Positions 38,601-48,444 of a stretch of DNA of 64,000 nt are shown here, in pieces. Both the position numbers and the translations under genes were made by a program. This stretch comes from Pandoraea captiosa (GTDB lineage: Bacteria; Pseudomonadota; Gammaproteobacteria; Burkholderiales; Burkholderiaceae), in NCBI RefSeq assembly GCF_902459775.1, contig NZ_CABPSQ010000008.1, positions 124,001-188,000 on the forward strand. Reading direction: 5' to 3'. The notes beneath the pieces were generated by a model that was given only the letters and a program-made list of their open reading frames with translations, was not told the origin of the DNA and searched no databases. Each line of letters starts with the position of its first letter. Positions within the stretch are counted from its first letter, which is position 1.

Positions 38601-40541
38601 TCAGACGATTTGCTCAAGCGCCTCCTGGGCTTCGAGCCATTCGGCTTCGACCTCCGCGAGCTTGGCGGCGACCTCCGCCTGCTGCTTGAGGCTATCCGTC
38701 AGCAGCGTCTTCTTCGACTCCTCGTACGTGCTGCTATCGGCCAGAATGGCATCGAGCTTCGCCTTCTGATCCGAGAGCGTGCCCATCGACGCTTCGAGCT
38801 TGTCGATCTTTCGCTGAATCGGCTTGCGCAATTGCGACAAACGCTGGCGCTCCTGTGCCTCGGCGCGCTTCTGATCTTTGCGGTTGACGCCATCCTCGGC
38901 GCTCGCGCCGTCGCCGCTACCGATGCCCGCTTCGCGAGCCGCCGCGCGCTGATCTGCGGCATGTTGCAGCAGCCAGTCGCGATAGTCGTCGAGGTCACCG
39001 TCGAACGGCTTGACTTCGCCACCCGCGACCAACAGGAACTGGTCCGTCGTGGCGCGCAACAGATGTCGATCGTGCGAGACCAGAATCAGCGTGCCATCGA
39101 ATTGCGCGAGCGCCATCGTGAGCGCGTGGCGTGTTTCGAGATCCAGGTGGTTGGTCGGCTCGTCCAGCAACAGCAGGTTCGGCTTTTGCCAGATGATGAG
39201 CGCCAACGCCAGACGTGCCTTCTCGCCACCGGAGAACGGCGCGATCGACGCCGTCGCCATGTCGCCACGGAAGTTGAAGCCGCCGAGAAAGTCGCGCAAT
39301 TCCTGCTCGCGCGTATCGGGCGCGAGGCGTTGCAAGTGCTGCAACGGCGAGTCGTCATGGCGCAGTGTCTCGACCTGATGCTGCGCGAAGTAGCCGATCT
39401 GCAGGCCCTTGCCGGTCTTGACCGTACCCGCCAGCGGCGCGAGCGTGCCGGCGAGGGTCTTGATCAGCGTCGACTTGCCCTGACCGTTCGCACCGAGCAA
39501 GCCGATGCGCTGTTCGTTCTGCACCGACATCATGACGTGCGGCAGGATGACCTTTTCACTGTCGTCGTCGAGGTGATAGCCGCAACGCACCGCTTCGAGC
39601 ACGAGCATCGGATTCGGCGCGCTATCGGCCGGGCGGAATTCGAACGTAAACGGCGACGCCACGTGCGCGGGCGCGATCCGCTCCATCTTCTCGAGCGCCT
39701 TCATGCGGCTTTGCGCCTGACGTGCCTTCGACGCCTTGGCCTTGAAGCGCGTAATGAACGATTCCAGATGGGCAATCGTCTTCTTCTGCTTTTCGAAGGC
39801 GCTCTGTTGCAGCGTCAGTTGCTGGCCGCGCAGGATTTCGAACTGGCTGTAGTTGCCGCCGTAGCGCTTGATCTGTTGATTCTCGATGTGCAGCGTGACG
39901 TTACAGACTTCGTCCAGAAATTCGCGGTCGTGCGAAATGACGATCAACGTGCCCTGATAGCGCTTGAGCCAGTCTTCGAGCCAGACGATGGCGTCGAGGT
40001 CGAGGTGGTTGGTCGGTTCGTCGAGCAGCAGCAGGTCGGACGGGCACATCAGCGCCTGCGCCAGATTCAGGCGCATGCGCCATCCGCCGGAAAAGCTGGC
40101 CACGGGCAACTGTGTTTGTGCGAGCGTGAAACCCAGGCCGAGCAGCAGGGCTTCGCCGCGTGCGGGCGCCGTGTAGCCGTCGGCGTCGGCGAAGGCGGCG
40201 TGCGCCTCCGCCTGGGTGTGGCCGTCGTGCGCGGCCTCGGCGGCAGCGATGGTGGCTTCGATTTCACGCAGGCGCGTGTCGCCGTCAAGCACGTAGTCGA
40301 GGGCGGTGCGCTCGACCGCCGGGGTTTCCTGCATCACGTGCGCAACGCGCCATCCGCTGGGAACGAAGACATCACCGCCATCGGCGTGCAATTGTCCGCG
40401 CAGCAGCGCGAAGAGGGTGGACTTGCCTGCGCCGTTGGCGCCGACGAGGCCGACGCGCTCGCCCGGATTGAGCGTCACGGAGGTGTCCTCGAAAAGCGGC
40501 TTGGTGCCGCGCGCGAGGCTGAGGTGTTCGAATCGGATCAC
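38601..40541 (-). CDS. ABC-F family ATPase, YheS type
   Basis: Soluble protein of 646 residues with two ABC domains and no membrane segment; ABC-F proteins bind the ribosome E-site region and help stalled translation. Domain 1: Walker A GANGAGKST at about 34-42, signature FSGGWRMRLNLAQAL, Walker B LLLLDEPTNHLDLD. The linker includes SKARQAQSRMKALEKMERI. Domain 2: GANGQGKST, FSGGEKARLALAL, LLLLDEPTNHLDLE. A C-terminal coiled coil (about 555-645) ends EAQEALEQIV. Overall pattern matches E. coli YheS better than Uup. The start is GTG at 40541, fitting the usual IRFE N-terminus; a 42-residue upstream opening is Arg-rich and not family-like. Confidence 0.92.
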   Translation of the reverse strand: MIRFEHLSLARGTKPLFEDTSVTLNPGERVGLVGANGAGKSTLFALLRGQLHADGGDVFVPSGWRVAHVMQETPAVERTALDYVLDGDTRLREIEATIAAAEAAHDGHTQAEAHAAFADADGYTAPARGEALLLGLGFTLAQTQLPVASFSGGWRMRLNLAQALMCPSDLLLLDEPTNHLDLDAIVWLEDWLKRYQGTLIVISHDREFLDEVCNVTLHIENQQIKRYGGNYSQFEILRGQQLTLQQSAFEKQKKTIAHLESFITRFKAKASKARQAQSRMKALEKMERIAPAHVASPFTFEFRPADSAPNPMLVLEAVRCGYHLDDDSEKVILPHVMMSVQNEQRIGLLGANGQGKSTLIKTLAGTLAPLAGTVKTGKGLQIGYFAQHQVETLRHDDSPLQHLQRLAPDTREQELRDFLGGFNFRGDMATASIAPFSGGEKARLALALIIWQKPNLLLLDEPTNHLDLETRHALTMALAQFDGTLILVSHDRHLLRATTDQFLLVAGGEVKPFDGDLDDYRDWLLQHAADQRAAAREAGIGSGDGASAEDGVNRKDQKRAEAQERQRLSQLRKPIQRKIDKLEASMGTLSDQKAKLDAILADSSTYEESKKTLLTDSLKQQAEVAAKLAEVEAEWLEAQEALEQIV

Positions 40542-40720
40542 GAAAAAGGCCGAAGGTAAAGCAGGTCGGTTCGTCCGGTACGGCGCGGGGCGCAAACGCC
40601 GCCTGCGTAGGTGCAGACGGCTAAGGCATTGCGGTTGACCTGGCGTAAAACGCGCCGCGGACGGCAAAACGGCATTTTACCGGTCTGGCCGCCCGAATGC
40701 GATGCCGTAGGGGCCGATGC

Positions 40721-42148
40721 TTACAGAATCGGCGCGAAAAGGCGCGAAACGCGCATCACGATCTGACGCCATGTCGGAATCTTCCGGAAGTCGTCCTTGT
40801 TGAGCAGCGTGGCGTGTTCGAAGTCGTTGGTCAGCATGTAGGCGACATCGTCCGCGAAACCGCGATCGACCGTCAGCAGCATGATTTCGAAGTTCAGGCG
40901 GAACGAACGGTTGTCGAGATTGGCGCTGCCCACAGCGGCGGCGCTGTCGTCGACCAGCACGACCTTCTGATGGATGAAGCCATGGTGATAGCGATACACG
41001 TTGATGCCGCTGCGTGCCGCCTCATAGGCATACGACGTGGTGGCTTCGAACACGACATAGTGGTCTGCCCGGTCCGGGATCAGCAGGCGCACGTCCACGC
41101 CGCGCAGCACGGCGAGCCGCAGCGCCGAGAAGACGGCTTCGTCCGGCACGAAATACGGCGTGGTCAGCCAAACGCGCTTTTGCGCGGCATTGATCGCCGT
41201 GACGAAAAAGAGCGAGGACGTTTCCAGCCGGTCGGCCGGGCCGCTCGGCACGACCTGACAATGCATATCTTCGCCCGAAGCGGCGGGCTGACGGTTGAGC
41301 TCCGGCACCGTGCCCGTGCACCAGTGCCAGTCTTCGGCGAATGCACGCTGAATGCCCACCACTGCGGGGCCGCGCACGGAGATATGCGTATCGCGCCAGG
41401 GGGCCAGCGGCGGCTTTTCGCCCAGATACTCGACACCGACGTTGTGCCCGCCTGTGAACGCTTCATTGCCGTCGATCACGACGATCTTGCGATGATTGCG
41501 GAAATTGAGCTGGAACCGGTTGACGACGATGCCGCGTTTTTTGGCCGCAAACTCGTGCACCTGCACGCCACCCTGACGCAACTTCTCGCAATAGCTGCGC
41601 GGCAGATCGTGACTGCCGATGCTGTCGTAAAGGAAATAGACCTTCACGCCGGTGGCCGCACGCGCGAGCAACCGGGCGGCGAGGGCGCGCCCGAGGGCGT
41701 CGTCCTTCACGATGAAGAACTGCACGAGAACGTAATCGCGTGCGCGGTCGATCGCGGCAAAGATGGCATCGAACGTTGCGCGGCCGTTCACCAGCAACCG
41801 CACGCGATTGCCTGCCACGAATGACATGCCCGTCATGGCGGTGAGCGCCGCGAACTCCGGATGGGCCTCCATGGCTACGGGCGGCTCGCCACTCCACTGC
41901 GTCTCGCCCATGCGCGACTGCAACGCCTCGTTGCGCGCGCGACGTGCCTCGACATAGCCAATGAATTTCGAGCGTCCGAGAAACAGGTAGGGGATGAGCG
42001 TGAGATAAGGCATCGTCACGAGCGACACTGCCCACGCCACGGCGCCTTGCGAGGTGCGCACTGTCAGAACGGCATGGATCGCGGCGGCAATCCCCAGTGC
42101 GTGGATACAGGCGACGGCAAAGCCGACGTCGAGCCAATTGAGCACCAT
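40721..42148 (-). CDS. cls: Cardiolipin synthase (phospholipase D superfamily)
   Basis: Membrane enzyme of 475 residues condensing two phosphatidylglycerols, or PG with another donor, to cardiolipin. Two N-terminal helices (about 5-25 and 35-58) precede two HKD half-sites: FRNHRKIVVIDG near 215 and FIHQKVVLVDDSAAAVGSAN near 395, each followed by the expected aspartate and glycine. PYFVPDEAVFSAL is also typical. The ATG at 42148 has GGAGGAAGG about 9 nt upstream and gives the usual N-terminus; a longer opening to 42385 is Arg-rich and overlaps prmB. ClsA-type by layout; exact subtype uncertain. Confidence 0.92.
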   Translation of the reverse strand: MVLNWLDVGFAVACIHALGIAAAIHAVLTVRTSQGAVAWAVSLVTMPYLTLIPYLFLGRSKFIGYVEARRARNEALQSRMGETQWSGEPPVAMEAHPEFAALTAMTGMSFVAGNRVRLLVNGRATFDAIFAAIDRARDYVLVQFFIVKDDALGRALAARLLARAATGVKVYFLYDSIGSHDLPRSYCEKLRQGGVQVHEFAAKKRGIVVNRFQLNFRNHRKIVVIDGNEAFTGGHNVGVEYLGEKPPLAPWRDTHISVRGPAVVGIQRAFAEDWHWCTGTVPELNRQPAASGEDMHCQVVPSGPADRLETSSLFFVTAINAAQKRVWLTTPYFVPDEAVFSALRLAVLRGVDVRLLIPDRADHYVVFEATTSYAYEAARSGINVYRYHHGFIHQKVVLVDDSAAAVGSANLDNRSFRLNFEIMLLTVDRGFADDVAYMLTNDFEHATLLNKDDFRKIPTWRQIVMRVSRLFAPIL

Positions 42149-42321
42149 GACGGACAACCTTCCTCCATGCCGTGAGTCGCGACGACTCGGGAACCCGAGT
42201 GTAACCGGGGTGCGTGAATTTAGGCGAGGTCCTGGGCGAGGGCTCGCCCCGTCTCGAACGTGCGAGCCCGTGCGCCCCCTGCAAGCGCGCTGTCGGATAG
42301 AGGGCGTCAGCCCGTGAGGCG

Positions 42322-43218
42322 CTACGGCAGATCGGCGGCGTGCACGAGAAACACCATGTCGTCGCCCGCGCTCGTGGCGAGCCACGTCATCGGCAGATCC
42401 GGGAACGCCGCTTCCACGAAGGGCCGCTCATTGCCGATCTCCACCACGAGCACGCCATCATCCGTCAAATGTTCGCGAGCGCCTGAAATGATGCGGCGAA
42501 CCACATCCATGCCGTCGTCGCCACCGGCCAGCGCGAGGCGCGGCTCATGACGATACTCCGCCGGCAGCACTTGCATCGACCCTTCGTTGACGTACGGCGG
42601 ATTGGTGAGGATGACCTCGTAGCGCTTGCCCGACGGGAGCGGGGCGTACAGATCGCCGAGATGCAGGGCGAGACGATCTTCGAGGCCGTAGTCGGCCACA
42701 TTGATCTTTGCAACGGCGAGTGCGTCCGGCGAGATGTCGACCGCATCGATTTGCGCCGACGGGAACGTCTCGGCAGCCAGAATCGCCAGGCAACCCGAAC
42801 CCGTGCACAACTCGAGAACGTCGGTAACGGCCTCTGGATGATTCACCCACGGCTGCAATCCGTCTTCGAGCAGTTCGCCGACGAATGAGCGCGGGACGAT
42901 AACGCGCTCGTCCACGTAAAAGCGATGCCCGTGCATCCACGCTTCGTTCGTAATGTACGACGCCGGAACGCGTTCACCCGCGCGACGATTGATGACCGAG
43001 ATCACGCGCTCGATTTCGTCGGGCAGCAGGCGAGCGTCGAGAAACGGATCGAGCGTATCGATGGGCAGATGCAGCGTATGCAACAGCAGATAGGCGGCTT
43101 CGTCGTATGCGGTGGCCGTGCCATGGCCGAACGCGAGTTCGGCTTGCGTGAAGCGCGACACGGCGTAGCGCAGCAGATCGCGCAACGTCTGGAAAGGGTG
43201 GGTCGTCTGAGTCGTCAT
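42322..43218 (-). CDS. prmB: PrmB, 50S ribosomal protein L3 glutamine methyltransferase
   Basis: SAM-dependent N5-glutamine methyltransferase of about 298 residues. SAM site VLELCTGSGCLAILAAETF near 130-148; the catalytic NPPYVNEGSMQVLPAEYRHE near 200 is the HemK/PrmB signature, and YEVILTNPPY is present. The PrmB-like N-terminus (TLRDLLRYAVSRF, VPASYITNEAWMHG, VIVPRSFVGELL) separates it from PrmC. Start chosen as ATG 43218; a GTG six codons upstream is possible. It is the last gene of the dap cluster. Confidence 0.92.
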   Translation of the reverse strand: MTTQTTHPFQTLRDLLRYAVSRFTQAELAFGHGTATAYDEAAYLLLHTLHLPIDTLDPFLDARLLPDEIERVISVINRRAGERVPASYITNEAWMHGHRFYVDERVIVPRSFVGELLEDGLQPWVNHPEAVTDVLELCTGSGCLAILAAETFPSAQIDAVDISPDALAVAKINVADYGLEDRLALHLGDLYAPLPSGKRYEVILTNPPYVNEGSMQVLPAEYRHEPRLALAGGDDGMDVVRRIISGAREHLTDDGVLVVEIGNERPFVEAAFPDLPMTWLATSAGDDMVFLVHAADLP

Positions 43219-43239
43219 GTTGGGTTTGCTTCTCACGCC

Positions 43240-44743
<1,504 letters not shown>

Positions 44744-44770
44744 CGCCTGAACTCCTGAAGTCGCCATTGC

Positions 44771-44806
44771 CAAAACTAAAGCTAAAACCAAAGCCAAAAC
44801 AAAAGG
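44771..44806. repeat. Imperfect hexamer tandem repeat
   Basis: Six adjacent hexamers of the type YAAARC (CAAAAC, TAAAGC, TAAAAC, CAAAGC, CAAAAC, AAAAGG). On the minus strand they form the T-rich tail of the hairpin after dapD. Confidence 0.7.
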
Positions 44807-44849
44807 CGAGGCAAGCACGCCGCCTGACAGGCTGGGGCGCTTGCCTCGC
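44783..44849 (-). terminator. Hairpin with T-rich tail after dapD
   Basis: GCGAGGCAAGC (44806-44816) and GCTTGCCTCGC (44839-44849) are perfect 11-bp arms around a 22-nt loop. On the minus strand the stem is followed by CTTTTGTTTTGGCTTTGG. It could terminate or attenuate between dapD and the arsC-like gene. Confidence 0.65.
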
Positions 44850-44863
44850 GAGCCGGCGCAGGC

Positions 44864-45691
44864 TTATTCGCCGCGCAGCAGATCGTTGATGGCGGTCTTG
44901 GCGCGCGTTTGCGCGTCGACCTTCTTCACGATCACGGCGCAATAAAGGCTGTACTTGCCGTCCTTCGAGGGCAGGTTGCCCGGCACGACGACCGAACCGG
45001 CCGGCACACGACCGTAATGCACTTCGCCGGTCTCACGGTCGTAAATCTTGGTCGACTGCCCCAGATACACGCCCATCGAGATGACCGAATTTTCTTCGAC
45101 GATCACGCCTTCCACAACTTCCGAGCGCGCGCCGATGAAGCAGTTGTCTTCGATGATGACCGGGTTGGCCTGCAGCGGTTCGAGCACGCCGCCGATGCCC
45201 ACGCCGCCCGAGAGGTGGACGTTCTTGCCGATCTGGGCGCAAGAGCCGACGGTGGCCCACGTATCGACCATCGTGCCCTCGTCGACGTAAGCACCGATGT
45301 TGGTGTACGACGGCATCAGCACGACGTTCTTGCCGATGAACGAGCCGCGACGCGCCACGGCCGGCGGCACCACGCGGAAGCCGCCGCGTGCGAAGTCTTC
45401 GGCCGTGTAGTCGGCGAACTTGCTCGGCACCTTGTCGTAGAACTGGCTGAAGCCGCCGGCAGGCATCACGGCGTTGTCTTCCAGACGGAACGACAGCAGC
45501 ACGGCCTTCTTGATCCACTGGTTCACGATCCACTGGCCGTCCTGCTTCTGGGCGACGCGCAGCGCACCCTTGTCCAGTTCGGCGATGACGTGGGCGACAG
45601 CCTCGCGCACTTCGGCGGGGGCGGACTTGGCGGAGATCTCGGTGCGGTTTTCCCAGGCTTGATCGATGGTGGTTTGCAGTTGTTGCGACAT
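44864..45691 (-). CDS. dapD: Tetrahydrodipicolinate N-succinyltransferase
   Basis: Trimeric left-handed beta-helix enzyme of 275 residues that succinylates tetrahydrodipicolinate in DAP/lysine synthesis. The body shows hexapeptide repeats between about 105 and 225, such as [36 protein letters not shown] and [33 protein letters not shown] precedes them. It lies 24 bp downstream of dapC and is followed by a hairpin. Confidence 0.97.
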   Translation of the reverse strand: MSQQLQTTIDQAWENRTEISAKSAPAEVREAVAHVIAELDKGALRVAQKQDGQWIVNQWIKKAVLLSFRLEDNAVMPAGGFSQFYDKVPSKFADYTAEDFARGGFRVVPPAVARRGSFIGKNVVLMPSYTNIGAYVDEGTMVDTWATVGSCAQIGKNVHLSGGVGIGGVLEPLQANPVIIEDNCFIGARSEVVEGVIVEENSVISMGVYLGQSTKIYDRETGEVHYGRVPAGSVVVPGNLPSKDGKYSLYCAVIVKKVDAQTRAKTAINDLLRGE

Positions 45692-45715
45692 GGCGAGAAT
45701 CAGTTGCAGTTGGAA

Positions 45716-46918
45716 TTAAAGGGATTGGCAGAACTGCACGATGCGCTGGGCGCCTTCGGTGCATTCGTCCACATCGGCGACGAGCGCGATGCGCACATAG
45801 TTCTCGGCCGGGTTGGCGCCGTGTGCCGCTCGTCCCAGATACGATCCGGGCAGTACGGCCACATTGTATTGCGCCAGCAACCGGCGCGTGAATTCCGTGT
45901 CCGACAGGCCGGTTCGGGCGTCGACCCTCGCCCACAGATAGAAGCCGGCATCGGGCAGACGCACGTCCAGCACTTCGGCGAGCATCGGCGTGACCGTCTG
46001 GAATTTCTTGAGGTATTTGCTGCGGTTCAGACGCACGTGAGCCTCGTCGTTCCAGGCGGCAATGCTCGCTGCCTGAACGGCCGGGCTCATGGCGCAGCCA
46101 TGGTACGTGCGATACAGCAGGAATTTCTTGAGGATGGCGGCGTCGCCGGCGACGAAGCCCGAGCGCATGCCCGGCACGTTCGAACGCTTGGACAGGCTCG
46201 AGAATACGACAAGGCGCTCGAAGCCCCGGCCCAACTGGTGCGCCGCAGCCAACCCACCCAGCGGCGGATGTTCTTCGTCGAAGTAGATTTCGGAGTAGCA
46301 CTCGTCCGAGGCGATGACGAAACCGTATTGGTCCGAGAGCTCGAACAGGCGTTTCCAGTCCGCGAGGCCCAGCACCGCGCCGGTCGGATTGCCGGGCGAG
46401 CAAAGGTAGACGAGCTGGACATCGCGCCAGACGTCGGCCGGCACGGCGTCGTAATCCGGTGCGAAATTGCGCGCCGGGTCGCTGTCGGCGTAATACGGAG
46501 TGGCCCCGGCAAGCAGCGTGGCGCCTTCGTAGATCTGGTAGAACGGATTCGGGCAGAGCACGCGCGCGCCCGGCTTGCTGCCGTCGACGACCGCCTGTGC
46601 GAATGAGAACAGGGCTTCGCGCGACCCGGTGACCGGCAGCACTTCGGTGGCCGGATTCACGTTGGGCAGCGCGTAGCGACGCTCCAGCCAGTGGGCGATG
46701 GCCGCGCGCAGCGGTTCACCGCCGGCGGTCGCGGGGTAGTTCGAGAGGCCGCCCAGCCCTTCGATCAGGGCTTCCTTGATGAACTGCGGCGTCGGGTGCT
46801 TGGGCTCACCGATACCGAAACTGATGGCCTTGAAACCGCTCGCGGGCGTGACGTCGGCCACGAGCGACTTCAGACGTTCAAACGGGTAGGGCTGGAGCTT
46901 GTCGAGTAATGGGTTCAC
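45716..46918 (-). CDS. dapC: Succinyldiaminopimelate transaminase
   Basis: Class I PLP aminotransferase of 400 residues giving N-succinyl-LL-DAP. Opening MNPLLDKLQPYPFERLKSL and FGIGEPKHPTPQFI are typical of proteobacterial DapC. The PLP region is CSPGNPTGAV near 175, DECYSEIYFDEEHPPLGG near 205, and the lysine is in FSSLSKRSNVPGMRSGF near 240. Context with dapD and dapE supports the substrate. It heads the minus-strand dap operon. Confidence 0.95.
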   Translation of the reverse strand: MNPLLDKLQPYPFERLKSLVADVTPASGFKAISFGIGEPKHPTPQFIKEALIEGLGGLSNYPATAGGEPLRAAIAHWLERRYALPNVNPATEVLPVTGSREALFSFAQAVVDGSKPGARVLCPNPFYQIYEGATLLAGATPYYADSDPARNFAPDYDAVPADVWRDVQLVYLCSPGNPTGAVLGLADWKRLFELSDQYGFVIASDECYSEIYFDEEHPPLGGLAAAHQLGRGFERLVVFSSLSKRSNVPGMRSGFVAGDAAILKKFLLYRTYHGCAMSPAVQAASIAAWNDEAHVRLNRSKYLKKFQTVTPMLAEVLDVRLPDAGFYLWARVDARTGLSDTEFTRRLLAQYNVAVLPGSYLGRAAHGANPAENYVRIALVADVDECTEGAQRIVQFCQSL

Positions 46919-47304
46919 TTGGATTCAAACAGACTCAGGGCTAAGGTTCGCGACGCCGTTCAAGGGCAAATCAAAGGCAAATTCGGGACGTCGGCAAACA
47001 AAATCGGGACCGTCCGAGGCCGCGACGGGCGGCTGGGCGAAATCTGAGACGCGCCGGCGCGCTCGGCGACACCGTGCCTGTTCTTGACCATACTCGACGA
47101 ATCGCAAGCCGGACATAGGCCCGTGCTTATTCGTTTCATCACGCGAAGGGGTTCCCGGACGCGTTCAAGAATGGCAAGATCGGCAAAGCGAAAATTATAC
47201 CGTTACGGCGCCCACAAAACGCGCCCGCCGCGTAATTCAGCACATTCCGAGGCGCCAATAGGGCAAGTCTGCGGAGTATCTCAGGTTTTTCAGGAGTCAA
47301 CAGT
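46919..47304. other. Divergent intergenic region dapC / EamA permease
   Basis: About 386 bp without a supported gene. A minus-strand TATAAT at 47194-47199 could serve dapC with a leader of about 270 nt, but no good -35 pairs with it. Small frames here have no recognisable features. Confidence 0.4.
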
Positions 47305-48300
47305 ATGACCGTAGCCGGAAACGGCGCGCCCGGCCCCCAGACGACAGCGTCCGGTGCCGGCACTTCCCTTGGCGCGCGGGCCGCGCCCGCCCTGGCCATT
47401 CTCATCGGGTCTTCCGTCTGGGGGCTCGCCTGGTTCCCCTATCGGATGCTCGCCCAGTGGGGCGTAGCCGCGGTCCCGGCGCAGATCTGCACCGCAAGCG
47501 TAGCCCTTTTGCTGCTCACGCTCGTATATCGCCGCTCGCTCCGCACCCTGCGCTGGTCCTGGCTGCTCGTCGGCGTTGCGTTTGCCGGGGGCACGACCAA
47601 TGTGGCGTTCGTGTGGGGTACCACGCACGGGCACGTCATGCGCGTGTTGCTCCTCTTTTACCTCACGCCCGTTTGGACCGCGCTGTTCGCGCACTGGCTG
47701 CTGGGCGAGCGCGTGGGGCTTCGGGGCATGGGCCTGATCGCGCTGGCGCTCGGCGGCGCCGGGCTGATGCTCTGGTCACCCGAATTGGGGTGGCCGGTGC
47801 CGAACAATCCCGGGGAGTGGGCAGGGGCCATCGCCGGCGCCGCGTTCGCGATGAATAACGTGCTGTTGCGGCGCGTCAGTCAGGCGTTGCCGGACGTTCG
47901 TGCCGAAATGCGCAGCTGGACGCTGTATCTCGGCTGCGTCGTCGGCGGGTTTCTGGTGCTGCCGCTCGACGGCGGTGTCGTGACCGGCCAGACGGCTGTC
48001 TCGGCGCTGACGTCGAGTGCAGCCACGGCGGCCGTGGCGCTTGCGCTGGGTTGCACCATCGCGTTGACCAACGTCATCGTGCAATTCGGTCTGGCCCGGG
48101 TGCCGGCCAATCAGGCGGCGCTCATCATGCTTTTCGAGATCGTCATTGCCGCGATCTCGTCGTGGTGGCTGGCCAGTGAAGGCATGGGAGTGCGTGAAAT
48201 CGCAGGCGGGCTGTGCATCGTCGCCGCAGGTGTGCTGTCCGGAATTTTGCCCGATTCCGGGCGTTGTAAATCCGCGACGGCGGGGGATGCGATGGTATGA
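47305..48300 (+). CDS. EamA/DMT-family permease
   Basis: Inner-membrane protein of 331 residues with ten helices in two EamA repeats. Start of the first is LAILIGSSVWGLAWFPYRML; the second covers GAIAGAAFAMNNVLLRR and ALGCTIALTNVIVQFGLARV with PANQAALIMLFEIVIAA. A Pro/Gly/Ala-rich N-terminal tail precedes the first helix. Substrate unknown. It precedes smc by 144 bp; I see no shared function. Confidence 0.87.
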   Translation: MTVAGNGAPGPQTTASGAGTSLGARAAPALAILIGSSVWGLAWFPYRMLAQWGVAAVPAQICTASVALLLLTLVYRRSLRTLRWSWLLVGVAFAGGTTNVAFVWGTTHGHVMRVLLLFYLTPVWTALFAHWLLGERVGLRGMGLIALALGGAGLMLWSPELGWPVPNNPGEWAGAIAGAAFAMNNVLLRRVSQALPDVRAEMRSWTLYLGCVVGGFLVLPLDGGVVTGQTAVSALTSSAATAAVALALGCTIALTNVIVQFGLARVPANQAALIMLFEIVIAAISSWWLASEGMGVREIAGGLCIVAAGVLSGILPDSGRCKSATAGDAMV

Positions 48301-48444
48301 TGCGTACCGTCGTTGCATCGCGGTAAGCAACACCGAATTTGCAAGAAAAGCGGCCCGCGCACGCCAGCGTGCCCGGGCCCGACAGGACCAGCTAGCGCGT
48401 CTGCGTCTTTCCCATCATTCAATGACCGATAGAGCGAACCTGCC

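Noticed and set aside
44744-44818. An apparent signal peptide on the arsC-like protein
   Set aside because: The hydrophobic stretch is encoded by YAAARC hexamer repeats upstream of the real start, which has its own Shine-Dalgarno sequence; the family is cytoplasmic.
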